Assembly: GCA_910576935.1 (NCBI GenBank) | Contig: CAJTKG010000002.1 | Coordinates: 56,626 to 120,625, forward strand | DNA: 64,000 bases | Source: an uncultured Muribaculaceae bacterium | GTDB lineage: Bacteria > Bacteroidota > Bacteroidia > Bacteroidales > Muribaculaceae | Direction: 5' to 3' | Shown: one piece after another, positions 9,501-16,245 of the stretch | How the letters are laid out: the number at the start of each line of letters is the position of its first letter | Numbering within the stretch: position 1 is the first letter of the stretch | Notes under the pieces: generated by a model | Seen by the model: the letters and a program-made list of their open reading frames with translations, nothing else | The model's database searches: none | Told to the model about the DNA's origin: nothing | Program-made: the position numbers and the translations under genes

Positions 9501-10111
9501 TATGGCTCACAAAAGACAATGTCCTAGTCATTAACCACGACCCCTCGATCGGTGGTGTGACCATTCAGAATGCCAACTACGACGAGGTCAAAAACAAGAC
9601 ATTGTCAAACGGCGAGACAATGGCTACCTTCGCCGATTATCTGGATATACTCAAAGAGAGCGATCATTGTAAACTGATCGTCGAGATCAAGACGCATTCG
9701 ACCGAAGCCCGCACCATCGAGGCTGCAAAGGCTGCAGTAGAGGCTGTCAAGGCTGCCGGACTTGAGGACAAGGCCGAGTATATAGCATTTGATTATGCGA
9801 CATGCAAGGCACTCGCCGCAACTTATCCCGACATCATGGTGCAGTTCCTGTGTGACCGCTCGTCTGAAGTGCGCACTCCGGCCCAGCTTCAGAATGACGG
9901 CGGCATCTCGATTGACTACAACGGTGCGATGCTGACATCAAATCCGACATTCATTGACGATGCACACAGACGCGGACTTGTTGTCAACGTATGGACTATC
10001 AGCTCAAATGAAGAAATCGGAGAATGGATCACCAAGGGTGTCGATTTCATCACAACCGATACCCCTGACGTAGGCATGAAATATATTGAATATTACAACA
10101 TCAATAAATAA
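6590..10111 (+). CDS. Secreted protein with three LamG-like repeats, TIG-like domain and glycerophosphodiesterase domain
   Basis: 1173 residues with a signal peptide (about 1-21) and a short N-terminal module shared with the preceding protein. Three tandem 253-residue concanavalin-A/LamG-like lectin repeats follow (about 79-331, 332-584, 585-835). A TIG/IPT-like domain (about 845-930) comes next, then a glycerophosphodiester phosphodiesterase (GDPD) domain (about 935-1173). GDPD residues are present: A-H-R-G with His939, A-E-T-D with Glu968 and Asp970, and I-N-H-D. GDPD enzymes hydrolyse glycerophosphodiesters to glycerol-3-phosphate and an alcohol; homologues also attack polyglycerophosphate. 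The lectin repeats suggest a glycan-anchored substrate. Unlike its operon mates it ends in the GDPD domain with no sorting tail. Last gene of the operon. Confidence 0.82.
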   Translation: MKRLAIISLAAMGAAALSIYAADFLYFHYNGKVTQVVPAENIDRINKEADNKLSVVDAEGNTIYAFSPEEVDSISFTEPMPKADLLDVVFNADGTAKDVSPMNFTVERGGDATTEWNDRYNRYEAKLSGNKWGDSNVAEHFYRVDYSNNQAFKDALADGHTLEVLFMPEYTGDMPDAEAKIFASHEAGGTGIMVKTAGAGPNALNSLTFLPNVSTGTHSSWQWAASDVVPESNVYYHVVGVWDKEAKKARIYVNGELNNEISIEGDNYIQAKDGANFFCIGGDGCVPGGSKTTGVQNGMNGKIVMARIYDDPLSAGQAERLYKAVDVPVADPMPKADLLDVVFRADGVAEDVSPMNFAVERGGEANTVWSDRYERYVAKLSDNQWGNGDVAEQFYRIDYSDNQAFKDALADGHTLEVLFMPEYTGTVPDAEAKIFASHEAGGTGIMFKGTWSGPNKLNALTFLPNVSTGTHSSWQWAASDVVPESNSYYHVIGVWDKEAKKARIYVNGELNNEISIEGDNYIQAKDGANFFCIGGDACVVGGSKTTGVQNGINGEIVLARIYDDPLTTEDVKRLYEAVDVPVVSPMPKADLLDVVFKADGVAEDVSPMNFAVERGGEAVTEWNNDFGRYEARLTGNKWGNSDVAENFYRIDYSNNQTFKDAIADGHTLEVLFMPDYTGNIPNVEAKVFASHEAGGTGIMVKTSWTGPNSQNALTFLPNVSTGDNSSWQWAASDVVPEPNAYYHIVGVWDKEAKKARIYVNGKLNNEITLEGSNFIPAKDGANFFCIGGDACVVGGNKTTGVQNGINGRIVLARIYDDPLTTEQAELLYKDVEEGVAATHPVVENLMLLKNVQVKAGAIYPIYGAGFEEGDVIVFDDGSAHWELDAEVNGTDGVNVRLPEDVKSGTFSVSLKRGERLQNLGSAYFLKVKNFESRANIVAHRGYWDKEGAAQNSRAALRNAIELKAYGAETDIWLTKDNVLVINHDPSIGGVTIQNANYDEVKNKTLSNGETMATFADYLDILKESDHCKLIVEIKTHSTEARTIEAAKAAVEAVKAAGLEDKAEYIAFDYATCKALAATYPDIMVQFLCDRSSEVRTPAQLQNDGGISIDYNGAMLTSNPTFIDDAHRRGLVVNVWTISSNEEIGEWITKGVDFITTDTPDVGMKYIEYYNINK
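6824..7582 (+). repeat. LamG-like tandem repeat, copy 1 (759 bp)
   Basis: First of three in-frame 759-bp direct repeats, each beginning with codons for P-M-P-K-A-D-L-L-D-V-V-F. Long stretches of DNA are nearly identical among copies, for example the segment coding for K-E-A-K-K-A-R-I-Y-V-N-G. Confidence 0.85.
7583..8341 (+). repeat. LamG-like tandem repeat, copy 2 (759 bp)
   Basis: Second 759-bp unit; same length as copy 1, with differences mostly at third codon positions and a few loop residues. Confidence 0.85.
8342..9100 (+). repeat. LamG-like tandem repeat, copy 3 (about 759 bp)
   Basis: Third unit, the most divergent (for example D-N-S-S-W where the others have T-H-S-S-W). It leads directly into the TIG-like domain; the right border is approximate. 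Confidence 0.8.
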
Positions 10112-10138
10112 AATCAGGCCGAAATCTCGATAAATACA

Positions 10139-10166
10139 GCGGCGTCACTTATACGGGTGACGCCGC
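10139..10166 (+). terminator. Terminator of the glycan operon
   Basis: A 10-bp perfect GC-rich stem (10139-10148 with 10157-10166) with an 8-nt loop lies 28 bp after the stop of the GDPD gene, followed by an AT-rich stretch with TATATTTT. Confidence 0.75.
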
Positions 10167-10202
10167 CGCTTATATTTTGGCGATTAACTATAATTAACAG
10201 AT

Positions 10203-10237
10203 GGGGGGGGGTAATTTAATGCTTTTTTGTAATTTTG
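10203..10237 (+). promoter_or_regulatory. Promoter with G9 tract at the -33 position
   Basis: TAATTTTG at 10230-10237 is a good TAnnTTTG -7 box, about 40 nt before the lipoprotein ATG at 10279. A run of nine G (10203-10211) ends 18 bp before it, exactly where the -33 element should be. Slippage in the tract would alter promoter geometry. Confidence 0.55.
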
Positions 10238-10278
10238 TCGATTAAGTAAACCATTTAATCACACAAAGTATAAAAAGT

Positions 10279-11292
10279 ATGAATTTCACCAAAACAGTAG
10301 CTGCGGTCATAGCAGTGGGCGGTATGATTGTCATCTCGTCTTGCGGTTCAAAGACTTACACGGCTGCGTTCTCGCCTGAGGAAACAGGTCTGAACGTTGT
10401 TAAAATCACGGATGAATCTAAAAACACAGTGCTCGGTCCGTCGGTAGGCGGCTATTATTATATGGGCTCAATCACAGGCGGCGGCCGCAAGAGCGGTCTG
10501 ACGTGGGCTCCGATCAATGCGTTGGCAGTATCGCCCGACGGCACAGAGATCGCCTATATGACTCGCGCCAACAAACAGCAGAATATAATGGTGCGTCGTG
10601 CCGGCACAGGCGGTGCGGCAACCCAGCGTACGTTCCGGCATGTGGGCGATTTCACCTGGGGCAGCGACGACAATCTCTATTTCATCGATATTAACGATTC
10701 GCAGAACAAACTTTGTGTTGTCAACGCTCATGCCGGATCGTTGATGCGCCAGCTTACCAGCAACAACCAAGACTATGAGCCTGTGCTCACTGAAGACGGC
10801 AAGAAGATATTTTTCACCCGCAACGAGCGTGGCGCCGGTCCGTCGATTTGGAGCTATGAACTTGCCAACGGCGAGCTTACAAACTGTGCCCGCGGTTACC
10901 AGCCTGCTCTAATTCCCGGTCTTCAGAACGAATTTCTTTGTGTGAGAAATAACGATGAAGGTATGAGCGAGATCTGGCGAGTAAACTATGTCAACGGTCA
11001 GGAAACCCTTATTCTCAGTGATAAAGAACGCAGTTTCACCGACCCGCAGGTTTCGCCCGACGGTGAGTGGCTGTTGGTTGTCGGCAACAGTGTCTCGACA
11101 ATAAACAAAAAGAAAAATCTCGATATCTTCGCTATAAAGATGGATGGCTCTAACATGATACAGCTCACTTATCACCCGGCCCAGGACGCATGTCCCCGTT
11201 GGTCTCGCGACGGCAAGAGCATCTTCTTCCTCTCGACACGTGCCAATGATGACAACAGCTATAATGTCTGGAAAATGAACTTCCGCAACTAA
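10279..11292 (+). CDS. TolB-like beta-propeller lipoprotein
   Basis: 337 residues. The signal peptide ends in the lipobox I-S-S-C (Cys22) followed by Gly-Ser, so a lipoprotein is predicted. Repeated PD40/WD40-like blades are visible: S-P-D-G-T-E-I-A-Y, T-E-D-G-K-K-I-F-F-T-R, S-P-D-G-E-W-L-L-V-V and S-R-D-G-K-S-I-F-F-L-S, spread over about residues 70-330 as in the propeller domain of TolB and dipeptidyl-peptidase IV. No peptidase domain follows, so it is probably a protein-protein interaction platform in the periplasm or at the outer membrane. It is monocistronic, between two strong terminators, and expressed from a promoter containing a G9 tract. Confidence 0.78.
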   Translation: MNFTKTVAAVIAVGGMIVISSCGSKTYTAAFSPEETGLNVVKITDESKNTVLGPSVGGYYYMGSITGGGRKSGLTWAPINALAVSPDGTEIAYMTRANKQQNIMVRRAGTGGAATQRTFRHVGDFTWGSDDNLYFIDINDSQNKLCVVNAHAGSLMRQLTSNNQDYEPVLTEDGKKIFFTRNERGAGPSIWSYELANGELTNCARGYQPALIPGLQNEFLCVRNNDEGMSEIWRVNYVNGQETLILSDKERSFTDPQVSPDGEWLLVVGNSVSTINKKKNLDIFAIKMDGSNMIQLTYHPAQDACPRWSRDGKSIFFLSTRANDDNSYNVWKMNFRN

Positions 11293-11318
11293 GCCGGTTG
11301 CAGCGCGATAAAACAATT

Positions 11319-11355
11319 GGGGCTGCGTCGAAACTCACAATTTCGACGCAGCCCC
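11319..11355. terminator. Bidirectional terminator between TolB-like gene and sufE
   Basis: A 15-bp perfect stem (11319-11333 with 11341-11355) with a 7-nt loop; T-rich flank follows on the plus strand. It serves the convergent genes on both sides. Confidence 0.85.
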
Positions 11356-11388
11356 TTGTTTTATACCACAGGCAGTCGCAATGTGCTG

Positions 11389-11823
11389 CTACTTCTTTTC
11401 CTTATCTTCGAGTGATTTGAACGCCAATGCGAATACTTTGATCTGTTTGACTACGGCGAGAAGGCCGTTGACGCGGTTTGGGCTGAGATAATTGCCGCCG
11501 AGAATCTCGCTCACGAACGATAGATTGGCGTTGACTATCTCGTCGGGGGTATGTCCGTTGAGTATGTCGAGTATGATTGCTATCAGGCCTTTTATGATCA
11601 GTACGTTTGTCTCGGCCGAATAATATACCTTGCCGTCGACGAGCCGGGCATCGAGCCAAACATCGCCCTGACATCCTTCGATCTTGTTGGCCGGTGTCTT
11701 GGCCTTTGGGTCAAAAGCTCCGAGTGACTGTCCGTAGTCAATAACGGCCGCATAACGGTCCATCATGTCGTCAAACGAGTGGAGTTCTTCGATTATCTCG
11801 TTTTGTTTATCTTCGATGCTCAT
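11389..11823 (-). CDS. sufE: SufE family cysteine desulfuration protein
   Basis: 144 residues, the normal SufE length. The sulfur-accepting cysteine is in the E-G-C-Q motif (Cys51, as in other SufE proteins). The N-terminal helix (I-I-E-E-L-x-x-F-D-D-M-x-x-R-Y) and the W-L-D-A/G-x-x-x-D-G-K-V-Y-Y block are characteristic. SufE takes persulfide sulfur from a SufS-type desulfurase and passes it to the SufBCD scaffold for Fe-S cluster assembly in the cytoplasm; no other suf gene is in the window. Its ATG overlaps the stop of the upstream M28 gene by 4 bp, so the two are translationally coupled, although no functional link is known. Confidence 0.92.
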   Translation of the reverse strand: MSIEDKQNEIIEELHSFDDMMDRYAAVIDYGQSLGAFDPKAKTPANKIEGCQGDVWLDARLVDGKVYYSAETNVLIIKGLIAIILDILNGHTPDEIVNANLSFVSEILGGNYLSPNRVNGLLAVVKQIKVFALAFKSLEDKEKK

Positions 11824-12824
11824 CTTTTCTTTTCTTTATATATGACGTTGAGCACGGTTTTGCCCACGGCGTCAAGTGTCTCTTTGCTTATGTTGTCGAG
11901 GTTGTCGTCATGAGTGTGCCACGTTGGTGAGAAGTTGAGCGTGTGAGGGTTCATGTTCTCGATTATGTTTGTCGTAGGTATGCCGGCGTCGGTGAGGAAA
12001 AGGTGGTCGTCTACGACCGTACCTCCCACTTTGTTGATAAACGTACTTTCATAGCCGAGCATGCTGGCTTCGCCCCAGACTTTCACTGTGGCGGCACGGG
12101 CGTTAAGATGTGAGTTGTATTCGCGGTGGAACACAGCGTCTTTGCCTCCGACCATGTCAAGCAGAATGCCGTATGCGGGCTTGCGCTCGCCGGCTTTGTA
12201 TGGCATGTTCTTCACCCAGTACTGTGTGCCGAGACACCAGGTGTCGTCGTTGTTCATGAAGCCGTCTGAGTTGCCGTAGTCTTCGTCGTCGACAAGCAAT
12301 ATGTCTACTCCGCAGTCTGATAGCTTGATGTTGAGGTTGCGGGCGATTTCAAGAAGTATGCCAACTCCGCTGGCACCGTCGTTGGCTCCGAGAATCGGTT
12401 CCTGACGACGCTCAATGTTGCCTTCCATGTCGGCCCACGGACGTGTGTCCCAATGAGCGACGAGGAGTACGCGGTTAGGTGAGGCGGTATTGTAACGCGC
12501 CATTATATTTTTCATGTTGAGTTTGTCGCCGTTATATGCGGTGATGACGCTCTCCTGAACTATGACCGTGTCGGGATTGTATGATCTGAGTTTGTCGACA
12601 AGATAGTTGCCGCAGGCTTTGTGCCCTTCGCTGTTGGGATTGCGCGGACCGAATGCGACTTGCTCGGCGACAAATGCGTACGCGCTGTCGCTGTTGAATG
12701 ATCCGAGCACGGCTGCCACTTGCTCTTTGGGCTTGTTTTCGGCTTTGTTGTCTGATGCTTTGCTCGAACACGATATGGTGGTCGAAAGCATCAATAATAG
12801 TATGTAAGCTAAGCTCTTTTTCAT
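11820..12824 (-). CDS. M28-family zinc enzyme, probable glutaminyl-peptide cyclotransferase lipoprotein
   Basis: 334 residues from ATG 12822-12824. An in-frame upstream extension to 13010 is rejected because the promoter box (12978-12985) lies inside it and a signal peptide starts at 12824. The signal peptide ends in I-S-C (lipid Cys19). M28 metal and active-site motifs are present: A-H-W-D-T-R-P-W (His124), A-N-D-G-A-S-G (Asp149), V-D-D-E-D-Y-G (Glu181) and W-H-T-H-D-D-N. Together with D-T-W-C-L-G-T-Q-Y-W and L-L-D-M-V-G-G these match bacterial type II glutaminyl cyclases of Bacteroidetes rather than broad aminopeptidases. The reaction turns N-terminal Gln of exported proteins into pyroglutamate in the periplasm. 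An aminopeptidase role is the main alternative. Confidence 0.82.
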   Translation of the reverse strand: MKKSLAYILLLMLSTTISCSSKASDNKAENKPKEQVAAVLGSFNSDSAYAFVAEQVAFGPRNPNSEGHKACGNYLVDKLRSYNPDTVIVQESVITAYNGDKLNMKNIMARYNTASPNRVLLVAHWDTRPWADMEGNIERRQEPILGANDGASGVGILLEIARNLNIKLSDCGVDILLVDDEDYGNSDGFMNNDDTWCLGTQYWVKNMPYKAGERKPAYGILLDMVGGKDAVFHREYNSHLNARAATVKVWGEASMLGYESTFINKVGGTVVDDHLFLTDAGIPTTNIIENMNPHTLNFSPTWHTHDDNLDNISKETLDAVGKTVLNVIYKEKKR

Positions 12825-12845
12825 TTTGGCAAAATTATCTTTTTG

Positions 12846-12985
12846 TGTGACAAATGGTTTTGGCCCCTGACGGGGTTGCCTGTCACCAACCGTAGAGTTA
12901 CGGTTGTGTGATAATGGCCACGGAAAAACGGGGCGTGAAGTAGCGTCGCGCACCCGATTGAAGAGGTCATTGCAGTGCAAAGTTA
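12846..12985 (-). promoter_or_regulatory. Promoter and structured leader of the M28/sufE operon
   Basis: TAACTTTG (minus, 12978-12985) gives a leader of about 145 nt. The plus-strand view shows an 8-bp stem (12887-12894 with 12899-12906), a 4-bp C4/G4 hairpin (12864-12867 with 12872-12875) and an enclosing 6-bp pairing (12847-12852 with 12881-12886). No known riboswitch family fits. It may be a dispersed palindromic element that became part of the leader. Together with the metG promoter this fills the 310-bp gap between 12825 and 13133. Confidence 0.45.
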
Positions 12986-13097
12986 CAAAAAAGTGACAGA
13001 TAAAAAACACATCAAAGACAATGTCGGTCTGTTTTTAACCAAATTTAACCTGTATATGAAATCTTGATGAAGCTGCAATTTTTTATTAAAAAATCAC

Positions 13098-13105
13098 TAC
13101 CTTTG
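13098..13105 (+). promoter_or_regulatory. -7 promoter box for metG
   Basis: TACCTTTG matches TAnnTTTG and lies 28 nt before the ATG at 13134. It argues against an upstream TTG (13110) as the start codon, because that codon would sit at or before the transcription start. Confidence 0.65.
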
Positions 13106-13133
13106 CGGTTTGATAAACAGCACTAATAAGATT

Positions 13134-15176
13134 ATGAACAAAGAATATAAGCGCACTCTGATCACTACGGCTCTTCCCTATGCCAACGGGCCTGTCCATA
13201 TCGGCCATCTCGCCGGTGTATATATTCCCGCCGACATCTACGCCCGGTATCTCCGTCTAAACGGACGCGAAGTCGCTCTTATAGGCGGCAGCGACGAGCA
13301 CGGTGTGCCTATCACGATAAAAGCGCGCGCCGAAGGTGTCACTCCCCAGGATATTGTCGACCGCTATCACAAGATAATCAAGGATTCGTTTGAGGAGCTC
13401 GGCATATCGTTTGACATATATTCGCGCACGACGACCGATATACACGACCGCACGGCGTCGGAATTCTTTACCCGCTTGCATGACAAGGGAGAGTTTGTCG
13501 AAAAAACATCGATGCAGCTATATGACGACGAGGCCGGCCAGTTTCTTGCCGACCGCTACGTTACGGGAGAGTGCCCCCATTGCCATAATCCCCGGGCATA
13601 CGGCGACCAGTGTGAGGCTTGCGGTACGTCGCTCAACGCCACCGACCTCATCAATCCCAAAAGCGCAATCACGGGCAATATCCCCGTTCTCAAAGAGACA
13701 CGCCACTGGTTTCTGCCCCTCGACCGTTGGCAGCAGCGCCTGACCGAGTGGATACTCGAGGGCCACAAGGAGTGGAAACCCAATGTCTACGGCCAGTGCA
13801 AGTCGTGGCTTGACCTCGGTCTGCAACCCCGCGCGGTCACCCGCGACCTTGACTGGGGCGTAAAAGTCCCTCTCGCTGAAGCTGACGGTAAAGTGCTGTA
13901 TGTGTGGTTTGATGCTCCGATAGGTTATATATCGAACACAAAAGAACTTTATCCCGAGTCGTGGGAGAAGTGGTGGAAAGACCCTGAGACGCGCATAATC
14001 AACTTCATAGGCAAAGACAATATCGTATTCCATTGCATTGTCTTCCCCGCGATGCTGATGGCGTACGGCGACAACTTCCAGCTGCCTGACAATGTTCCGG
14101 CCAACGAGTTCCTCAATCTCGAGGGCGACAAGATCTCGACCTCGCGCAATTGGGCCGTGTGGCTTCACGAATATCTCCGCGATTTCCCCGGCAAACAGGA
14201 TGTGTTGCGTTATGTCCTGACGGCCAATGCTCCGGAGACAAAGGACAACGACTTCACCTGGCGCGAATTCCAGACCCGCAACAATAGCGAGCTCGTTGCC
14301 ATCCTCGGCAACTTTGTCAACCGTGTCACCGTGCTGACCCACAAATATTTCGACGGAGTCGTGCCCGTTCCCGGTCGACTCGAGGCTGTCGACGGCGCGC
14401 TCTTCGCCGACATCGACGCTCTCAAGAAGTCTCTGTCAGACAATATCGAGACATTCCACTTCCGCGACGCTCTGCGCGACGCAATGTCGATAGCCCGCGC
14501 CGGCAACAAATATCTTCAGGAGACAGAGCCTTGGAAAATTGCCAAGACCGATATGCCACGTGTGGCTACGATACTCTATTGCGCCCTACAGGTGTGTGCC
14601 GACATAGCCGTAGCTTTTGAGCCGTTCATGCCTTTCATGAGCCGTCGTCTCGCCGATACGCTCGGTCTGGATGCTCTTTCGTGGTCAGAGCTTGCCGGCC
14701 GTGACACCATAAAAGCCGGATCTACGATCGGCAACCCCGAGCTACTCTTTGAAAAAATCGAGGATGACGTCATCGACGGTCAGATCAAGCGTCTTGAAGA
14801 CATCAAGCGTGCCAATACCCTAAAGGCTTTCACCCCCGACGAACCGGCCGAGCCGACAGATTTCGATACTTTCATGAAACTCGATATACGTGTCGGCACG
14901 GTCATTGAATGCTCTAAGGTCAAGAAGTCGAAGAAACTCCTGCAGTTTCTCATTGACGACGGTCTCGGCCGCCGCACAATACTGTCGGGCATAGCCGAGC
15001 ACTATCAGCCCGAAGAGCTTTTGGGGCGTCAGGTGTGTTTCGTCGCCAACTTCCCTCCGCGTCAGATGATGGGTCTGACATCCGAAGGTATGATACTCTC
15101 GGCCGAGAATGCCGACGGCTCGCTATCGGTCGTCTCTCCGTCGCGTCACGTTGTAAACGGCGCCAAAGTGAAATGA
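13134..15176 (+). CDS. metG: Methionyl-tRNA synthetase
   Basis: 680 residues from ATG 13134. Class I signature HIGH at residues 22-25 (after P-Y-A-N-G-P-V), a zinc knuckle with Cys147, Cys150, Cys160 and Cys163, and the KMSKS equivalent K-I-S-T-S at 333-337. The C-terminal about 100 residues (from about 578) form an EMAP/Arc1-type tRNA-binding domain beginning F-x-x-L-D-I-R-V-G and used for dimerisation and tRNA docking, as in Bacteroidetes long-form MetRS. It charges initiator and elongator tRNA-Met in the cytoplasm. Transcribed alone or with the asparaginase gene 40 bp downstream. Confidence 0.97.
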   Translation: MNKEYKRTLITTALPYANGPVHIGHLAGVYIPADIYARYLRLNGREVALIGGSDEHGVPITIKARAEGVTPQDIVDRYHKIIKDSFEELGISFDIYSRTTTDIHDRTASEFFTRLHDKGEFVEKTSMQLYDDEAGQFLADRYVTGECPHCHNPRAYGDQCEACGTSLNATDLINPKSAITGNIPVLKETRHWFLPLDRWQQRLTEWILEGHKEWKPNVYGQCKSWLDLGLQPRAVTRDLDWGVKVPLAEADGKVLYVWFDAPIGYISNTKELYPESWEKWWKDPETRIINFIGKDNIVFHCIVFPAMLMAYGDNFQLPDNVPANEFLNLEGDKISTSRNWAVWLHEYLRDFPGKQDVLRYVLTANAPETKDNDFTWREFQTRNNSELVAILGNFVNRVTVLTHKYFDGVVPVPGRLEAVDGALFADIDALKKSLSDNIETFHFRDALRDAMSIARAGNKYLQETEPWKIAKTDMPRVATILYCALQVCADIAVAFEPFMPFMSRRLADTLGLDALSWSELAGRDTIKAGSTIGNPELLFEKIEDDVIDGQIKRLEDIKRANTLKAFTPDEPAEPTDFDTFMKLDIRVGTVIECSKVKKSKKLLQFLIDDGLGRRTILSGIAEHYQPEELLGRQVCFVANFPPRQMMGLTSEGMILSAENADGSLSVVSPSRHVVNGAKVK

Positions 15177-15216
15177 TAACTATACCGGTTGTTGATTAAT
15201 ATACAGTTATGTAGCG

Positions 15217-16245
15217 ATGAACCCCCGAATCATTATAGTCTACACCGGAGGTACGATCGGCATGATCGAAGACCCCGTCACAAAAGCATTGAAACCTTTC
15301 GATTTCTCACATCTGATGGAGAATGTGCCGAAAGTCAAGATGCTTGACTATATGATCGACAACATACAGTTTCAGCCGCCGATCGATTCGAGCGACATGA
15401 GTCCGGCCCATTGGCAGGATATAGCCCGCAGTATAGCCGAAAACTATGACGACTATGACGGCTTTGTCGTGCTTCACGGCACCGATACTATGGCCTACAC
15501 GGCCTCGGCGCTGTCGTTCATGCTCGACGGCCTTGACAAGCCTGTCATCATCACCGGATCGCAGCTGCCTATAGGCGAAGTCCGCACCGACGGTGAGGAA
15601 AACCTCATCACGGCACTCCAGATAGCCGCGGCCACAGACGTTGACGGCCGACCGATGGTGCGTGAGGTGGCGATACTTTTCGAGAATTATCTCTGGCGCG
15701 GCAACCGATCGACAAAGCGGAGTGCCGACAACTTCAACGCTTTCAAGAGCAACAACTATCCCCAGCTTGCCAAAATAGGTCTGGGCATACACTTCGACAC
15801 CGATGCACTGATGCGCCGCAACGTCGAGAAATCGCTCAAGCCACACTATGGTCTCGATACGTCGGTCATGGTCGTCGATCTTTATCCGGGCCTGAACGAA
15901 GGGTTGTTGCGTCACATGCTCGCGGCTCCGGGCATAAAAGGGATAGTGCTGCGCACCTACGGTACGGGTAATGCACCTACGGCGTCATGGTTTATCGAGG
16001 CGATACGCGATGTTGTCAACCGCGGCATAATCGTGTTGAACGTCACACAATGTGTCAACGGCGGAGTTCACACACGTTACCTCGCCGGAGATATGCTTGC
16101 CGCGACGGGTGTCATCTCGGGTCACGATCTTACATTCGAGGCTGCAATTACCAAGATGATGTTTCTCTTTGGTCTCGGGCTTGATAATGAAGAGGTTAAG
16201 AAAAAACTGTGTATGTCATTGGCCGGTGAAATGACATTGACATAA
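15217..16245 (+). CDS. ansA: Type I L-asparaginase
   Basis: 342 residues without a signal peptide. It carries both asparaginase threonine motifs: Y-T-G-G-T-I-G (Thr13 region) and H-G-T-D-T-M (Thr89, Asp90). Length and absence of a leader fit the cytoplasmic type I enzyme (AnsA), which hydrolyses asparagine to aspartate and ammonia with low affinity. The R-x-x-W-R-G-N-R-S-T-K element and the C-terminal domain with V-L-R-T-Y-G-T-G-N-A-P are also type I features. The stop codon directly abuts the ATG of the next small gene, so the two are probably cotranscribed. Confidence 0.95.
   Translation: MNPRIIIVYTGGTIGMIEDPVTKALKPFDFSHLMENVPKVKMLDYMIDNIQFQPPIDSSDMSPAHWQDIARSIAENYDDYDGFVVLHGTDTMAYTASALSFMLDGLDKPVIITGSQLPIGEVRTDGEENLITALQIAAATDVDGRPMVREVAILFENYLWRGNRSTKRSADNFNAFKSNNYPQLAKIGLGIHFDTDALMRRNVEKSLKPHYGLDTSVMVVDLYPGLNEGLLRHMLAAPGIKGIVLRTYGTGNAPTASWFIEAIRDVVNRGIIVLNVTQCVNGGVHTRYLAGDMLAATGVISGHDLTFEAAITKMMFLFGLGLDNEEVKKKLCMSLAGEMTLT

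Noticed and set aside
12846..12970. SAM-I riboswitch-like words (GGCAACC ... GGCCAAAACC) in the minus-strand leader
   Set aside because: The conserved P1/P2 pairing and the GGACTGGCCC and ATGAAA-type core are missing, and the downstream genes (M28 enzyme, sufE) are not typical SAM-I targets.
12825..13010. Longer start for the M28 enzyme at 13010
   Set aside because: The -7 box is inside the extension and a lipoprotein signal peptide begins exactly at 12824.
13110..13133. TTG start for metG
   Set aside because: It lies within about 5 nt of the -7 box, and ATG 13134 gives the family N-terminus.
13518..14342. 274-residue minus-strand reading frame
   Set aside because: Antisense shadow of metG.
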